Below the pieces are notes generated by a model. That model was not told the DNA's origin. It did not search any database and saw only the letters and a list, made by a program, of their open reading frames with translations. From Metaphire vulgaris (taxonomy: Eukaryota; Annelida; Clitellata; Crassiclitellata; Megascolecidae): 64,000 nucleotides of DNA. The translations under genes and the position numbers were made by a program. The stretch lies in assembly GCA_018105865.1 (NCBI GenBank), contig CM030848.1, positions 3,984,001 through 4,048,000 on the forward strand, written 5' to 3'. Numbering within the stretch: the stretch's first letter is position 1; the number at the start of each line of letters is the position of its first letter. This document shows positions 34,033 through 45,539 of this stretch, piece by piece.

Positions 34033-35381
34033 TAGGCATTAGCTATTTTAAGAAAGGCTGAGCGCCTAAGAATAAGCAGCTACTGTTGTGCTGCTTTCCA
34101 ATGCGCTATAGAAATCCACGAGATTTTACTTTACTTTACTTTACACTCAGATGCTTCATCGTCAGCCATGTGTTGTTCTTGTTCATGTTTGCCTGTGCCA
34201 TAGAATATTTATTAGGCTGTGTTTAATTTCAATGCGCTGCCTGGACCTGCGGGCAAGACCATAGATTAAAGTCTATGGAAAAGACCACATAATTCTTCAA
34301 CAACATAGTAGCTGCCTGTGTAATGCTTAGTGGCAGAGATGTAGCAAGTACACACTGCTTCAAGCACAAGAACAAGTACCTGGCCTCCAAGTACAAGTAC
34401 AAGTACTTCCATTCCAAAAACTCCAAGTACAAGTACCTGGCCTCCAAGTACAAGTACAAGTACTAAAAATGTGTACTCGAGTACAACTCGAGTACAAGTA
34501 CAAGTATCAAGTACTACATCTCTGCATTCTCCATCTGACCTTTGAAATCTTCGTTCCGTCACTAACCGCTACCGTAATCTTTTTATATCTACCAAAAAGA
34601 AGTACTATTCTAACGTCATTTCAACAAATACCTCTAGTCCACGAAAGCTCTGGAAGACTGTAAATGATCTTTTCCACCGCAAAGACTCAAAACGTCTCCC
34701 TCAATGCATTTCCCTTTCAGAACTTGCTGAATATTTTGATAATTTCTTCTCTGGAAAAATCTCCAATATTCGCACTGTTCTTAAATCTTCCACTATTACT
34801 CAAACCACCTCTCCTCATTACCCTCCTCCCTCACAACCTCCATGCAATTTATCCAGCTTCACTCATACGACTGAAGAAAAGGTATCCAGACTTCTACTTT
34901 CCTTTCCAAACAAACAATGTGATCTAGATCCCTTACCTACCTCTCTGCTCAGTGTGTCACAGTGCTTACGCCTATCATAACTAGAATCATCAACCTCTCT
35001 CTTATCTCAGCAACTTTCCCACCCTCGTTAAGAAAACTCTTTTTTCACTCCTCTCCTAAAAAAGAATGGGTTCGACAGAGAAGATCTTAAGAACTATCGC
35101 CCTATCTCAAATCTTTCTCTTTTATAAAATCTTACTGATGAAATTTTGCTTTCTAGACTGACTAAACACCTTTCAAATAACTCAGTACTATGCTCATCAG
35201 TCTGCCTACACTAAACATCATTCAACTGAAACCGTTCTCGCCTGCATTCATGACAGACTCTTAACCGCAATTGGTCTCCGACAAGTAACTGGCCTTTGTC
35301 TCATTGATCTCTCTCCTGTATTTTATACTATAGATCACAATTTTTTAGCGACTATCTCTTCCCTCTTACCTCTTCCCTCTT

Positions 35382-35533
<152 letters not shown>

Positions 35534-36196
35534 ATCTCTGGTATAAGACAAAGCTCACAACTGGTTTCCATCTTACCATAAACTCGAACTCGGTCTTTTC
35601 AAGTGTCTTGTCCCGGCCAAATTTCTTTATCTCACAGTGTAGATTTGGAGTGCCTCAAGGACCTGTTCTTGGGCCTATAATGTTCAACCTTTACACCATA
35701 CCGCTTTCATCTTTAATTAATTTCCTCAATTTTTTGATTCGACACTTTCTTTCACAAATCATACAAATAACATCTATAAAGTAGCTCACTACCATCTTCG
35801 TGATTTGTACCGTATTAGGAAATGTCTAAATAAATCTGCATTAATGCTCTTGGCAAATGTCTTAGTGTCTAGCCGTCTTCATTCCTGCAATTCCCTTTTC
35901 GTTGGCATCTCAATACTGTTCAGCCTTTACACCACACCACTCTCATCTTTAAAAAAGGTGCTATGTTCATATTCGTGATCTTCGTCGCCTACGCCCGTAC
36001 CTTAATATCAACACTGCTTCCACAATTGCCACCTCAATAGTTCATTCCAAATTAGATTATTGTAACTCCCTCTACTATAGCCTTCCCAAAGCCTCCATCA
36101 ACAAATTACATTCAATACAAATTGCACTAGCTCGGGCTGTAACTAAGTCACCTAAATTCTTCCATATTTCACCCATACTAAAATCATTACATTGGC

Positions 36197-36562
36197 CTAA
36201 CCTCCTTGGGGTTACATTCTCCGGCACTTTTCCATCTTGAAAGCGTTCCGTGCATCCCTTGCCTCATTTCTGAAGGCCCTTCTCACCTGTCAGACCATTC
36301 AGCAAGGAACAATGGTTCGATGCTTTAGCCGAAGGACATTGGCAATCATTGGACAGACTGAAATGTCAATAATTGGCTCAGACTGTCCACTAGCTCCTCG
36401 TTTGACACAGACCGCGGCTTCAATTTGGTTGGGCGTGTCACGAAAGCAATTAAATGGATGACCACCTGCTCCGCACAATAGACGACCAGGAGTCGTTGTT
36501 ACCACTTTTAACATCAGAATACTTGGACGACCGCAACTCGTGGTTACAGCTAGGGAGGTTAA
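36197..36562. mobile_element. piggyBac-like MITE (copy 2)
   Basis: Left CTAACCTCCTTGGGGTTACA and right CTAGGGAGGTTAA, opposite in orientation to 5645-6029. The internal segment with TGGGCGTGTCACGAAAGCAA is shared. The left TTAA has mutated to CTAA. The insertion splits the LHWL-KITERIQYKI motif of the host LINE at a TTAA in its sequence. Confidence 0.72.
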
Positions 36563-37078
36563 AATAACTGAACGTATCCAATATAAGATTATAACACTTA
36601 CATATAGCTCTTCATCAGTCATCAAAACCTGTCTATCTTAGGTCACTATTAACTCCTCAGCCTCCTCGATCCACACGTTCGTCATATCCTCTAACTCTGT
36701 CACGTCCGCTGAATCAGTCATCCCTGAAAATTTGCAACCGTGCCTTCTCATACGCTGCACCTGAACTTTGGAACTCAATCCCTGCTTCCCTCCGCAGACT
36801 TGGAAACTTTAAAGCAATAAAATCTGAATCTTCTTTTATCATAATTCCCGCATTATCTTCTCAAGTCTTCAGGTCTAAGCTTAAATCGTTAATTTTTAAC
36901 ATAATTTCTCCATAGTTGTAACAACCTATCCTCACTGCCCTTTTGATATTGACTATTGCCTGACTGATCATATGCAATTCTCATAGCTATTTTTAAAAAA
37001 CCTGAGCGCCGAAGAATAAGCAGCTACTGCTGTGCTGCTTTTCCATGCCCTATAGAAATCTACGAGATTTTGCTTACT

Positions 37079-37450
37079 TACTTATATACATCTACGCCTG
37101 TGATAACCAGCTTCAATTTATGAATCGTCCTCCAACTCGTTCGATTAACCTTACTTTACTCTCTTACTCACGCCATAACCGAGTTTCCTGCTCTTATTCT
37201 AGCTCTTTGTAATTCTGTACGATAATCCTCGTTTTCGGTTAAGGATAGCGTTCTTACCGTCCGCCTAAATATTTACATCATCTATGACCATATTACATTT
37301 TTGAAACAACATGATTCTATACATCCAGCTTATACCTGCCAAATTGAGCCAAAACAATTCCTACTTACCGGCTTATACATGTCTGTACATTATTTTTCCT
37401 TTATAATTCCTACTCTAATACCTATTTCTTTCTTAATGTTTTACATCTTA

Positions 37451-37548
<98 letters not shown>

Positions 37549-37687
37549 TTACCTATCACACTTCTATAATCTATGCTTTATTGCACAAGCCTAACAGGGG
37601 TCCTAATTTCTCTCTTAGATCGGCTCAAGTGGATTGAGTAGTTCGGTTTAATGGTTATTTTATCTTCTGGCTGTTTCTTCTCCCTCT

Positions 37688-37736
<49 letters not shown>

Positions 37737-37854
37737 AAACTCAACATTCCTCCCTTCGTTCTCCTTCTTCTCTTGATTATCTTCTATTCTTCCTCCGCCT
37801 TTTTGCACTTACGGAGTTTGTCTACATCGGTTATAAAAGTCCTCTCCAGGGGCA
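37079..37854. repeat. Unassigned region with (TA)n and (CT)n runs
   Basis: No gene recognised. (TA)n lies at 37457-37545 and (CT)n at 37691-37732. Confidence 0.6.
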
Positions 37855-38720
37855 TCAACATGTTTTAGCCTTAACTGTTGTAAGATATTTGTCTGCCCGC
37901 CTTTTAGTGCATTGTTGTAGTCTTAATCGTACCATTCCATAAGCTGCCTCTGAGTTGTCCCTCAATTTTGTTATGTACTCGATAGGTGTCGCAGCTTTCT
38001 CTGACGGCGGATCGCCATCCAAGGCCATGCAATTTTTTCCTAACACTATGAGATTCGGGGAATGGCCTTTTAGCATCGTGCACATTCGCTCGGAGCGCTG
38101 CTGTCACAAGGGATATAACTTCGTCCCAATTTTTATGATTTGCTTCTATGCATTTAGCGAGCATACTGTTCATAACCCTATGCCAATTTTCAACTAGATT
38201 TGCCCGTGCACATTCGCTCGGTGCGCTGCTGTCACCAGGGATATAACTTCGTCCCAATTTTTATGATTTGCTTCTATGCATTTAGCGAGCATACTGTTCA
38301 TAACCCTATGCCAATTTTCAACTAGATTTGCCCGTGGCCAGTGACTTCTCGTCCGTCTTTTATGGATGCCAAAAATTCTGCACAGTTCGCTAAAAAGGGC
38401 GGATTCGAACGCTGTTCCTTTATCTGATAAAATTTGTCGTGGGATGCCGAAATGCACTATCACCGTCTACCAAATTGCAGGCCACGCATTCAGCTGTCAC
38501 GGATTTCACGGGACTTGCTTCAATCCATTTGGAAAAGCAACACAACATCGGTAATATTGGTGAGGGCCGGTCAAATCGATCGCTAAACTTTCGAACGGGT
38601 TTCCGCACTTGTGTGTTTGCAACCCCTTATAGTGTGGCAATTGTGTTCGGATGTATCGTATGCATTTTTACAGTTTTTGACGAACAGTTCAGTGTACTTT
38701 GACCAACCGGAAAAATACGC
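37855..38720 (-). pseudogene. Gypsy element 1, integrase core
   Basis: Minus-strand frames give CCFSKWIEASPVKSVTAECV (near 38555), then HFGIPRQILSDKGTAFESAL (second catalytic Asp), RRTRSHWPRANLVENWHRVM (catalytic Glu in VENWHR) and NWDEVISLVTAA. This is the D,D35E core of a Ty3/Gypsy integrase, normally ending the pol polyprotein. A 128-bp tandem duplication (38081-38336) repeats the part around the catalytic Glu, and frameshifts occur, so it is dead. Upstream it is cut by the hAT at 38733. Confidence 0.82.
38081..38336. repeat. 128-bp tandem duplication in the integrase
   Basis: CACATTCGCTCGG starts at 38081 and again at 38209. The two 128-bp copies differ at only a few positions. Confidence 0.9.
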
Positions 38721-38724
38721 TTTA

Positions 38725-40128
38725 CTTCTAATTAGAGGAGTGCACGGTAATGGCTACCGCGGTTTCACCGCGGTAATCCGCGGATTTACCGCGGTAGCGG
38801 TATTGAAATCTGTAATTTTGCCGAAATATTAATGGGGACGGAAAAGTTATGACGGTAGTACCGCGGTAGCGGAATCCAGGCTGACGGTATTACCGCGGAT
38901 GCGGTTTCAAAAATGCCGTAAATACCGCGGGAATGGGGACGATTAATCTCGCAATTCAATAATCATGCGTTCGGCCGATTTTAGCATAGCTACTAACCAT
39001 ATAGGCCTACGCCTTACAGTTTCGAATTAAAAGGCCATTAAATTGAACTGTTAGGCCAGGCAAGATTGGTTTGGAATCTTTTGATCACTCGACACCATTG
39101 TTAGTTCGCAGTTGGTAGAGACCATAAAGCCATTTGAGAACTTGAGGGTAATTGATAAACACACCAGGGGAGAATCATCAGAGCCGGTTTCAGATTGTTG
39201 GGGAAGCCTATAGATGTACAGGACAACAAAAGATAATATAATTTAGAGATGGGGCGGATTGCAGAGCACTTTGCACAGCTTTGTAATTTGAACGCCCAGT
39301 GCCCACTGCCAATTGCCCAGTCTCTCCCGTGCCCACCAACCACCATCACTATTTACCTTAGTGCCCCTGACTCAATCACCATCGATTCGGAGGTGGATTA
39401 AAAAACTCCACTTAGCTTAGGCCTACTATAGAAATTAAACATTTTATAAAGTTACAGAAAAATGGACAAGAAAGAGAGCCAATTCATTTTTCAACGTGTT
39501 GCTCACTGCTGGCAGAATGGCATTTAGTAAAACCGGGAATGTCCGTTATCTTTTGGTTAGTTTCGGTATACACGTTGAAAAATGAATTGGCTGACGTATA
39601 TGGTTATGATGTGCGCTAAAGATATCAGGTTAGTAATAGTGTCCCATTTTCATATATGATTATTGTATAGTTTAGAAGAAACTTTTGAAAAACTTTTGAA
39701 AAGCTACTTCTCGTGTTTGGGTACTAACAGGGCGCGATTTGTAGGGGAAGGGGATTCCTCCCACTGCCCAACTGCATCCCCCTGCTGCATCTCCCCACAA
39801 CTACATTGCTGCATTTCCCCAACAACTACGCCCCCAAGCTCGACAAATCCCCTCCTCCCACTGCACCAGGTCATAAAATCGCACACTGGGTACTAATAAA
39901 TGAATAGTTGATATAAAACACCGCGGACGGGGACGGAGACCAAAATGCGGGTACGGGAACGGGGATGGGTTTCGAAATGCGGGGACGGGAATGGGGATGG
40001 GGACAGAGATTAGGGGATGGGGTGGGGATTTTTAAGTCAATGGGGACGGGGTGGGTATGGAGAAAAGCTTTGCGGGGACGGGAGGGATGGGGACAACAGT
40101 CAGTCCCGTGCACACCTCTACTTCTAAT
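38725..40128. mobile_element. hAT element with TACCGCGGTAGC and GGGGACGGGG termini
   Basis: Ends TAGAGGAGTGCACGG (38733) and CCGTGCACACCTCTA (to 40120) are 15-bp inverted repeats with one mismatch, flanked by a perfect 8-bp duplication CTTCTAAT (38725-38732, 40121-40128). The left subterminal zone is made of TTACCGCGGTAGCGG words, the right of GGGACGGGGATGGG words, so here the two sides differ. A 23-bp inverted repeat forms a hairpin at 39478-39593. No transposase domain recognised. It splits the Gypsy pol between RNaseH and integrase. Confidence 0.88.
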
Positions 40129-40610
40129 GGCCAGCCTCGTTCGGCGTATACACAAGTGTGCTCCGGTCAATGACTTAGCATGCATTAAGTTTAAAAACTC
40201 ATTCTGCATGGCTTTCGGTGTTACCGGCTGCTTTTATTTGGAAGTATGGATCCTGTATAAAACGTCGATTATTTTTGTTTGGTGTAGTTGGAAAAACCAA
40301 GTTTTTATTTTAGCACTATCGTATAAAATAAATCTGATAATTCTGGCGCCCCGTTAATTACCCACCCGCGGACTTTGCTTAAGGCTGGATCGGCCTTCTG
40401 CATAGCAATTATACGAGCCGTTGGGGTCGAAAAATGTCTGTTTATTCCCACAGCTCTCGAGTTCACGGCGTGCCCTTTTCTGACCGTAGCTTCTTCTCTG
40501 TCTGTGCCTCTGTCTCCTTCATTCTGTCTCTGTACGTGTCTGCCTGTTCAGGTCCTGGTCAACTGGGTGCGTTTTCTGCGAATCAACTATCGAGTCCTTT
40601 GTAAATGTAA
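40129..40610 (-). pseudogene. Gypsy element 1, RNaseH-integrase linker
   Basis: Lies between hAT 38733-40120 and the LINE tail. By position it should encode the zinc-binding region of the integrase. I see no clean motif, only continuity with the flanking Gypsy pieces. Confidence 0.4.
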
Positions 40611-40612
40611 AT

Positions 40613-41190
<578 letters not shown>

Positions 41191-41326
41191 ATCTGTCATG
41201 TCTTCCTGCCAGTCTCCTCTGTTCTTTCTTCTGAATCTCCGGACCGCCAACGGCTCAATCCGTCCGCGTTTCCGTGTAACACTCCTGATCTATGTTCTAT
41301 ACTAATCTGAAACTGCGACAGAAATT

Positions 41327-42060
41327 CTATCCAACGAGCGTCTTGCGAATATAATTCTGGGATCTTAAAGATGGATTTTGAGGACCAGGTGATCTGTGCG
41401 AACCAAGGTTGGTTTGACTAATAAATGATGCCTTAAATATTTGACACAATGGACCAACGCCAAAAATTCTCGTTTGGTCGTCGAGTAGCTCTGTTGCGTT
41501 GCACTCAGCATACAACTGGTATTCGGTACCACGCGTTCCTTGCCGAATTTTCTTTGTGACAATATCGCAAATTGAGATGCGTCTACGTCTAAAATAAATC
41601 GATCGTAATCTTTTGGCATTGCTACTATAGGTTCCGAAGTCAACGCTGTTTTCAACTCGTCGAACGCTTATTGACATTCGGCGCTCCATAGGAAAGATCG
41701 TCCTTTACGGGTCAAATCGGTCATTGGTGCTGCTAGGCGTGCGAAATTCGGAGTTAGCTTCTTACAATAAATGCAGAGGACAATGATTTCCCTTACATCA
41801 TTCAGTCGTCCGGGATTTGGTCATTGGTTTATTTTTTTGGATTTTATCTGGGTCGGGGGATATGCCCTCTGCTGATATAGGATGTCCTCAAAATATCAAT
41901 TTTTGATTCACTATTTTACTTGCTGTACTCGCTCAAATACGTCGGCAAGCCTTTCTATGTGGGTCTCGGGGTCGGGTTGAAATACAATGACGTCATCTAA
42001 GTGTGCTAATCTTGTGATGTGGTTCAGTCCTGACAGTCGTTTACCCGGGCGCATTTCATT
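41327..42060 (-). pseudogene. Gypsy element 1, RT end and RNaseH
   Basis: Minus strand near 42005 gives RLAHLDDVIVFQPDPETHIE (the YxDDIxVxSxxxxEHxxHL box), followed by degraded thumb sequence. RNaseH follows with PKDYDRFILDVDASQFAILS, then YSTTKREFLALVHCVKYLRH and HLLVKPTLVRTDHLVLK. These are the FxLxTDAS, YSTTxxELLAxVxxxxxxRHYLxG and xRTDHxxL motifs of Ty3/Gypsy. Order on the minus strand is RT, RNaseH, then integrase at 38720-37855, the usual Gypsy order. Confidence 0.83.
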
Positions 42061-42209
42061 GCGTTTCCATAGAGATCCATGGGTGTCATTCTAACTTAGA
42101 AAGAACCCTTCCTAGTCCGGAATGCAGTCCTTGGTACATCGGTCTTACATTCCAGGATTTGATGGAATCCGGATCAAAGATCGAACGTACTGAACCACTT
42201 ACTCCCACT

Positions 42210-42304
42210 TAAGGAAGCCAAGCACACCTGGGTGCGGTTTCGGCCCACGAGCAATTTTAGAACATTTAATTTGGCCCTCGGCTTCAAAAGGTTGTGCACC
42301 CCTG
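42210..42304. mobile_element. hAT terminus fragment (GGTTGTGCACCCCTG)
   Basis: The sequence ends AAAAGGTTGTGCACCCCTG at 42304, preceded by GGCCCTCGG. CAGGGGTGCACAACC is a common animal hAT terminus. No partner end is visible. Confidence 0.45.
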
Positions 42305-42309
42305 GTCCT

Positions 42310-43505
42310 AAACGACTCTCCTTAGAATTCTGTCTGATGTTTACTCTGCTACTGACATACTTATATTGCTTGCCTGTTTTGATGCTTCAAGTGCCTTTGA
42401 TACGGTTGAACATGATATATAGATGAAAAGTCTTAAATTCTCATTTGGGATTTCTGCGATTTTCATCCTATCTCTCTAACTAATCTCAAATGATAGTTAT
42501 GGAGCATTTCCGCTCAACTGGTTTCATGTCTCTGTTGGTGTTCCCCAAGGTTCGGTGCTTGGTCCTCTGTTGTACATACTTTACACTGCTGACTTTTGCT
42601 CTTGAATTAGTTCGTTTTGTTTCACTGTGTGCCTCTATGCTAATTACATTAAAATTTACCGACAGGCCCTCACTCTTCTCAGTCTGAGCTCACTCAGTCA
42701 GTAGACAATGTCATTCAAACTCTTCGGGATTGGATGTTCTCTTATAGACTTCGACTAAATCCTGACAAAACTCAACTTATCTGGCTTTACACTAAACACC
42801 ACACTAAAATTGACTATGACTCACTGGATTCTCTTTTCCTAAACTTTCTTTCTCAAGTTGTACCTTTTACAGTAACTTGACCTTCAAAGAGCATTTATCT
42901 AGACTATCTCGATCCTGCCTGTACCAACTTGTGCTTGTTATTCGTTGTTCGCGTTCTCTGTCTGCAGCCTGGTTCATGCTTTTGCTGCAATAGGCTAGAC
43001 TATTGCAATTCTCTTTATCTTGGTCTACCCAAAAACCTACTCTCCACTCTGCAATCTGTCCTAAATGCTGCGGCTTGTCTTGTGGCTAAAGCTCCTCGAT
43101 ATTCTAGCATCTCAGATTTGATGCTTAACACCCTACATTGGATTCCAATTTCTGACCACATTAAATTCAAACAAGTAATTATTGTTTCATCGGCTTACAT
43201 TCTCTTACATTACTGAGCTTTTCAAATCACCCTCTTCCACTGCACCTCGTCTGCTCCGCTCCATTGATCGGACGAATGTTTATGTTCCTAGATCACGCTC
43301 TGCTGTTACTCGGAGTCAAGCTTTTGCAGTGACTGGACCCTCTATCTGGAATGCCTTGAACCTATCCAGTCGGGTCTCACTTCTTACTCTCTCGCTCTGT
43401 TCAATGCAAAGGCCAAAGTCCCACTACTTTATCATGCGACCCCAATGCCAGGAGCGCCTCTGATTAAAAACATGAGGCGCGTATACAAATGCTACATTAC
43501 ATTAC
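42310..43505 (+). pseudogene. CR1-like LINE, decayed
   Basis: Plus-strand motifs in shifting frames: FDASSAFDTVEHDI (42390), [20 protein letters not shown] (42537), LDYCNSLYLGLPKNLLST near 42992, LHWIPISDHIKFK (43135), VPRSRSAVTRSQAFAVTGPS followed by IWNALNLSS (43285-43375). The 3' end has GGCGCGTATACAAATGC followed by TACAT repeats (43475-43505), the local variant of the LINE 3' motif. Confidence 0.75.
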
Positions 43506-44013
43506 AAGCAACAAACAACAGAGAAATGGAAGTGCATATTAAATTGTTTGAATGCAGAAATACACGGCTCCTGAAGAAGTTTAATTGTACAAATGACTGC
43601 AAGTAATTTCATATGCTTATGAAAATAATTATGTTTAAATTTTTGACACCGATATACATGACCATAGCAACCTAATTTGACATAACACCCAATCAGCGCT
43701 ATTGGTATATATAAAATTAGTATTGAAATTGAATTATGACAAAATAATTCTGAGGTCACAAAGACAAAAGGCTACAATGACCAGGTCAGACTGAAGGTTC
43801 TGAGCAAATTTTCTGAACAAAGATTCTGAACGTCAAATATATTTAAATGCATATAGGACTATAGGTGTAGAAATCTACTTACACCTGAAGTCGTATAGGC
43901 ATTTGTACAAAAAATATACTGAGATTTCGAGGAGAATTAATACATCAACTGAATACATCACAGAATACATCCACAATCCCTGTCAGACTTAAGAATTTGG
44001 CTATTCAATAAAA
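43506..44013. other. Upstream region of the BRI3-like gene
   Basis: No repeat or gene recognised. By position it should contain the 5'UTR and promoter of the gene starting at 44014. I cannot point to specific sites. Confidence 0.35.
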
Positions 44014-44307
44014 ATGTCTGGTATTAAGCAGAACGAATGTGCTTCAGCAATATCCAACGACGCAACTCCGGAGAAAGACGTCGTTTATTCTCATCAACCG
44101 ACTATATCTGCAGAAGGAAGTCCAAGAACTGTAACAATCAACACACCAACAGTCTACATGGTCAGTAACATTCCATATGAAAATCGTGCCTGTGGACAGG
44201 AACCTGGAATCTCATATGTGGTTGTTTCTGGCCAGCCAAGGCCCACTGATATGGTTTCTGGTACTGTAGCAGTTATCGCACCTTTCGGAAACTGTCCAGT
44301 TTGCAGA
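44014..44307 (+). CDS. BRI3-like membrane protein, first coding exon
   Basis: ATG at 44014 opens a 98-codon frame: a Ser/Thr/Pro-rich N-terminal tail (MSGIKQNECASAISNDATPE), then PGISYVVVSGQPRPTDMVSG, and TVAVIAPFGNCPVCR. The exon ends at a consensus donor (CAGA|GTAAGT, GT at 44308), phase 0. BRI3 proteins (about 125 residues, endolysosomal membrane) have a variable N-terminal tail followed by VVVGGCPVCRVG and a hydrophobic segment ending in a second CPxC pair. The GNCPVCR motif at exactly this place supports the family. The membrane segment should be in the next exon, which I did not find in the next several kb. LITAF-like proteins are an alternative. Confidence 0.6.
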
Positions 44308-44649
44308 GTAAGTTTGGGCAAAACGGCTTTAAAAGCTATAACATACAATCACAAATACGAAAATTTGTTCGAATCAATTAACGCATACGTAACACCATAC
44401 CTATATTATGCATTTTAAAAATTCTGCTTACCTAAGTATTTTTGCTGATTTTGCCCTAATGAAAGGCGCTGGTTCCAGATATGATCAATAAATATGCAAT
44501 ACGTCAATATTTTCGCAAATAAGGAAATAAGTGGACTAATAAGAAATTCTAATAAGAAATTCTGAAGATGCGATAACACCTAATATATTCTATTCAAGCA
44601 AAAATTAGCCTGTCGTCTAGCCAAGAGAGCAATAAGAGCAGTAAGTGTT

Positions 44650-45360
44650 TACATTTTAATTTTGAGCCAGGAATAATCTTCTATGTTTGGATGTTCTGGT
44701 ATAGTTATTATCACAGTTGTCCTGCTGTAAACACACGCAGTAGTCTGTCATCACGTTTGAGTTCCATCTGCCTACATTCCATAGTCTTGATGTCCTGATG
44801 GAAGCGTTATCCTTGTTCTTCACCCATAGCTCCAAGATTTTAAGGGAGGCTATGTTCAGGTGGCTATGAAGGAAATACAACGTAACACTCATATTTGCTT
44901 CCAGGCTTTGAGATGCAATTAACAAAACTAAAAGGTCATAATTCTCGGCTTTGAAGTTGCCAAAAAAGTCAGTAATCAGGTCGGAAAAGCATTTTGTTTA
45001 CAACAATCACATCCCATTGATCCAATAAGTCCTTTGATGTCACCTCTTAACTGGTTCCAGTTACTGGTCAATGGTTACAGGTTCGTTTCCTGCTGGTATA
45101 GTTATTATCACAGTTGTCATGCTGTAAACACACGCAACCAGTCACCAGTAACTCTGCTGACGACTCAAGTAAATCAAGATCTCGTACAAGGTCATTCAAC
45201 TCAGTTTGGTTGAATGTTTGGTGCATTATAAACATCAACGTATGGGACCACGACATTTTCGTATGTTGATACATTTTACTGTCGAAATTCATCGTCGTCG
45301 GAAACTTCCAAAGTAGTGTAAATAGAAACAGAAACTTCGTCACATTTAGCAACCGGTCTC
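44650..45360 (-). pseudogene. Decayed copy of a multicopy 'ERFHQDI' protein family
   Basis: Minus-strand frames around 44890-44730 give NMSVTLYFLHSHLNIAS, then (shifted by one base) NLGAMGEEQG-stop-RFHQDIKTME, then RWNSNVMTDYCVCLQQDNC. Further upstream (about 45290-45150) are LNDLVRDLDLLESSAELL. From memory of annotated arthropod and cnidarian genomes, these match a widespread uncharacterised multicopy protein (LNDLVRDLxLxKxxAELLxSRL ... FLHSHLxFFPENLGAxSxExGERFHQDI ... MMADYCWxLxRD), probably transposon-borne. A 40-bp stretch is duplicated (44698-44740 and 45098-45140). Stops and frameshifts indicate a pseudogene. Confidence 0.5.
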
Positions 45361-45428
45361 AGAGCAAAAGGGGGGATTTTGGTACTGAATGGAAGACTTT
45401 GTCTGAGGACATGCCTGCATTATTTAGG

Positions 45429-45537
45429 TCTTCTTCTTCTTCTTCTTCTTCTTCTTCTTCTTCTTCTTCTTCTTCTTCTTCTTCTTCTTCTTCTTCTTCT
45501 TCTTCTTCTTCTTCTTCTTCTTCTTCTTCTTCTTCTT
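45429..45537. repeat. (CTT)n microsatellite, tail of the RTE element
   Basis: Thirty-six uninterrupted CTT units. In minus orientation it is a (GAA/AAG)n run directly after the RTE C-terminus. Confidence 0.93.
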
Positions 45538-45539
45538 TT

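Larger units (their letters stand above)
32860..34145 (+). mobile_element. CR1-like LINE 3' end nested in the hAT
   Basis: The sequence around 32866-32890 (ACTATTGCCTGGCTGATAAT) and 34033-34140 (GCTGAGCGCCTAAGAATAAG, then GCGCTATAGAAATCCACGAG and TTTAC repeats) matches the 3' untranslated region of the host LINE at 36950-37078. The two parts are split by the hAT at 32895-34024. The left border is uncertain. Confidence 0.65.
32474..34532 (-). mobile_element. hAT element with CAAGTACAAGTAC termini
   Basis: Flanked by a perfect 8-bp duplication CATTCTCC (32474-32481, 34525-34532), within LINE coding sequence. Outer ends are CAGAGTTGTAG and CTACATCTCTG. A ~195-bp block made of CAAGTACAAGTACCTGGCC units sits at each side, in direct orientation (32482-32685 and 34334-34524). 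Each block itself begins CAGAGATGTAG-like and ends CTAC...CTCTG-like. A BED-finger remnant (minus, 32690-32755) marks the original transposase. The interior holds a LINE 3' fragment and another hAT. Confidence 0.85.

Noticed and set aside
38611..40357. Possible CpG island or promoter, because of CCGCGG-rich sequence at 38740-38940 and G-rich sequence at 39930-40110
   Set aside because: Both tracts are the subterminal repeats of a hAT element with a perfect 8-bp target duplication.
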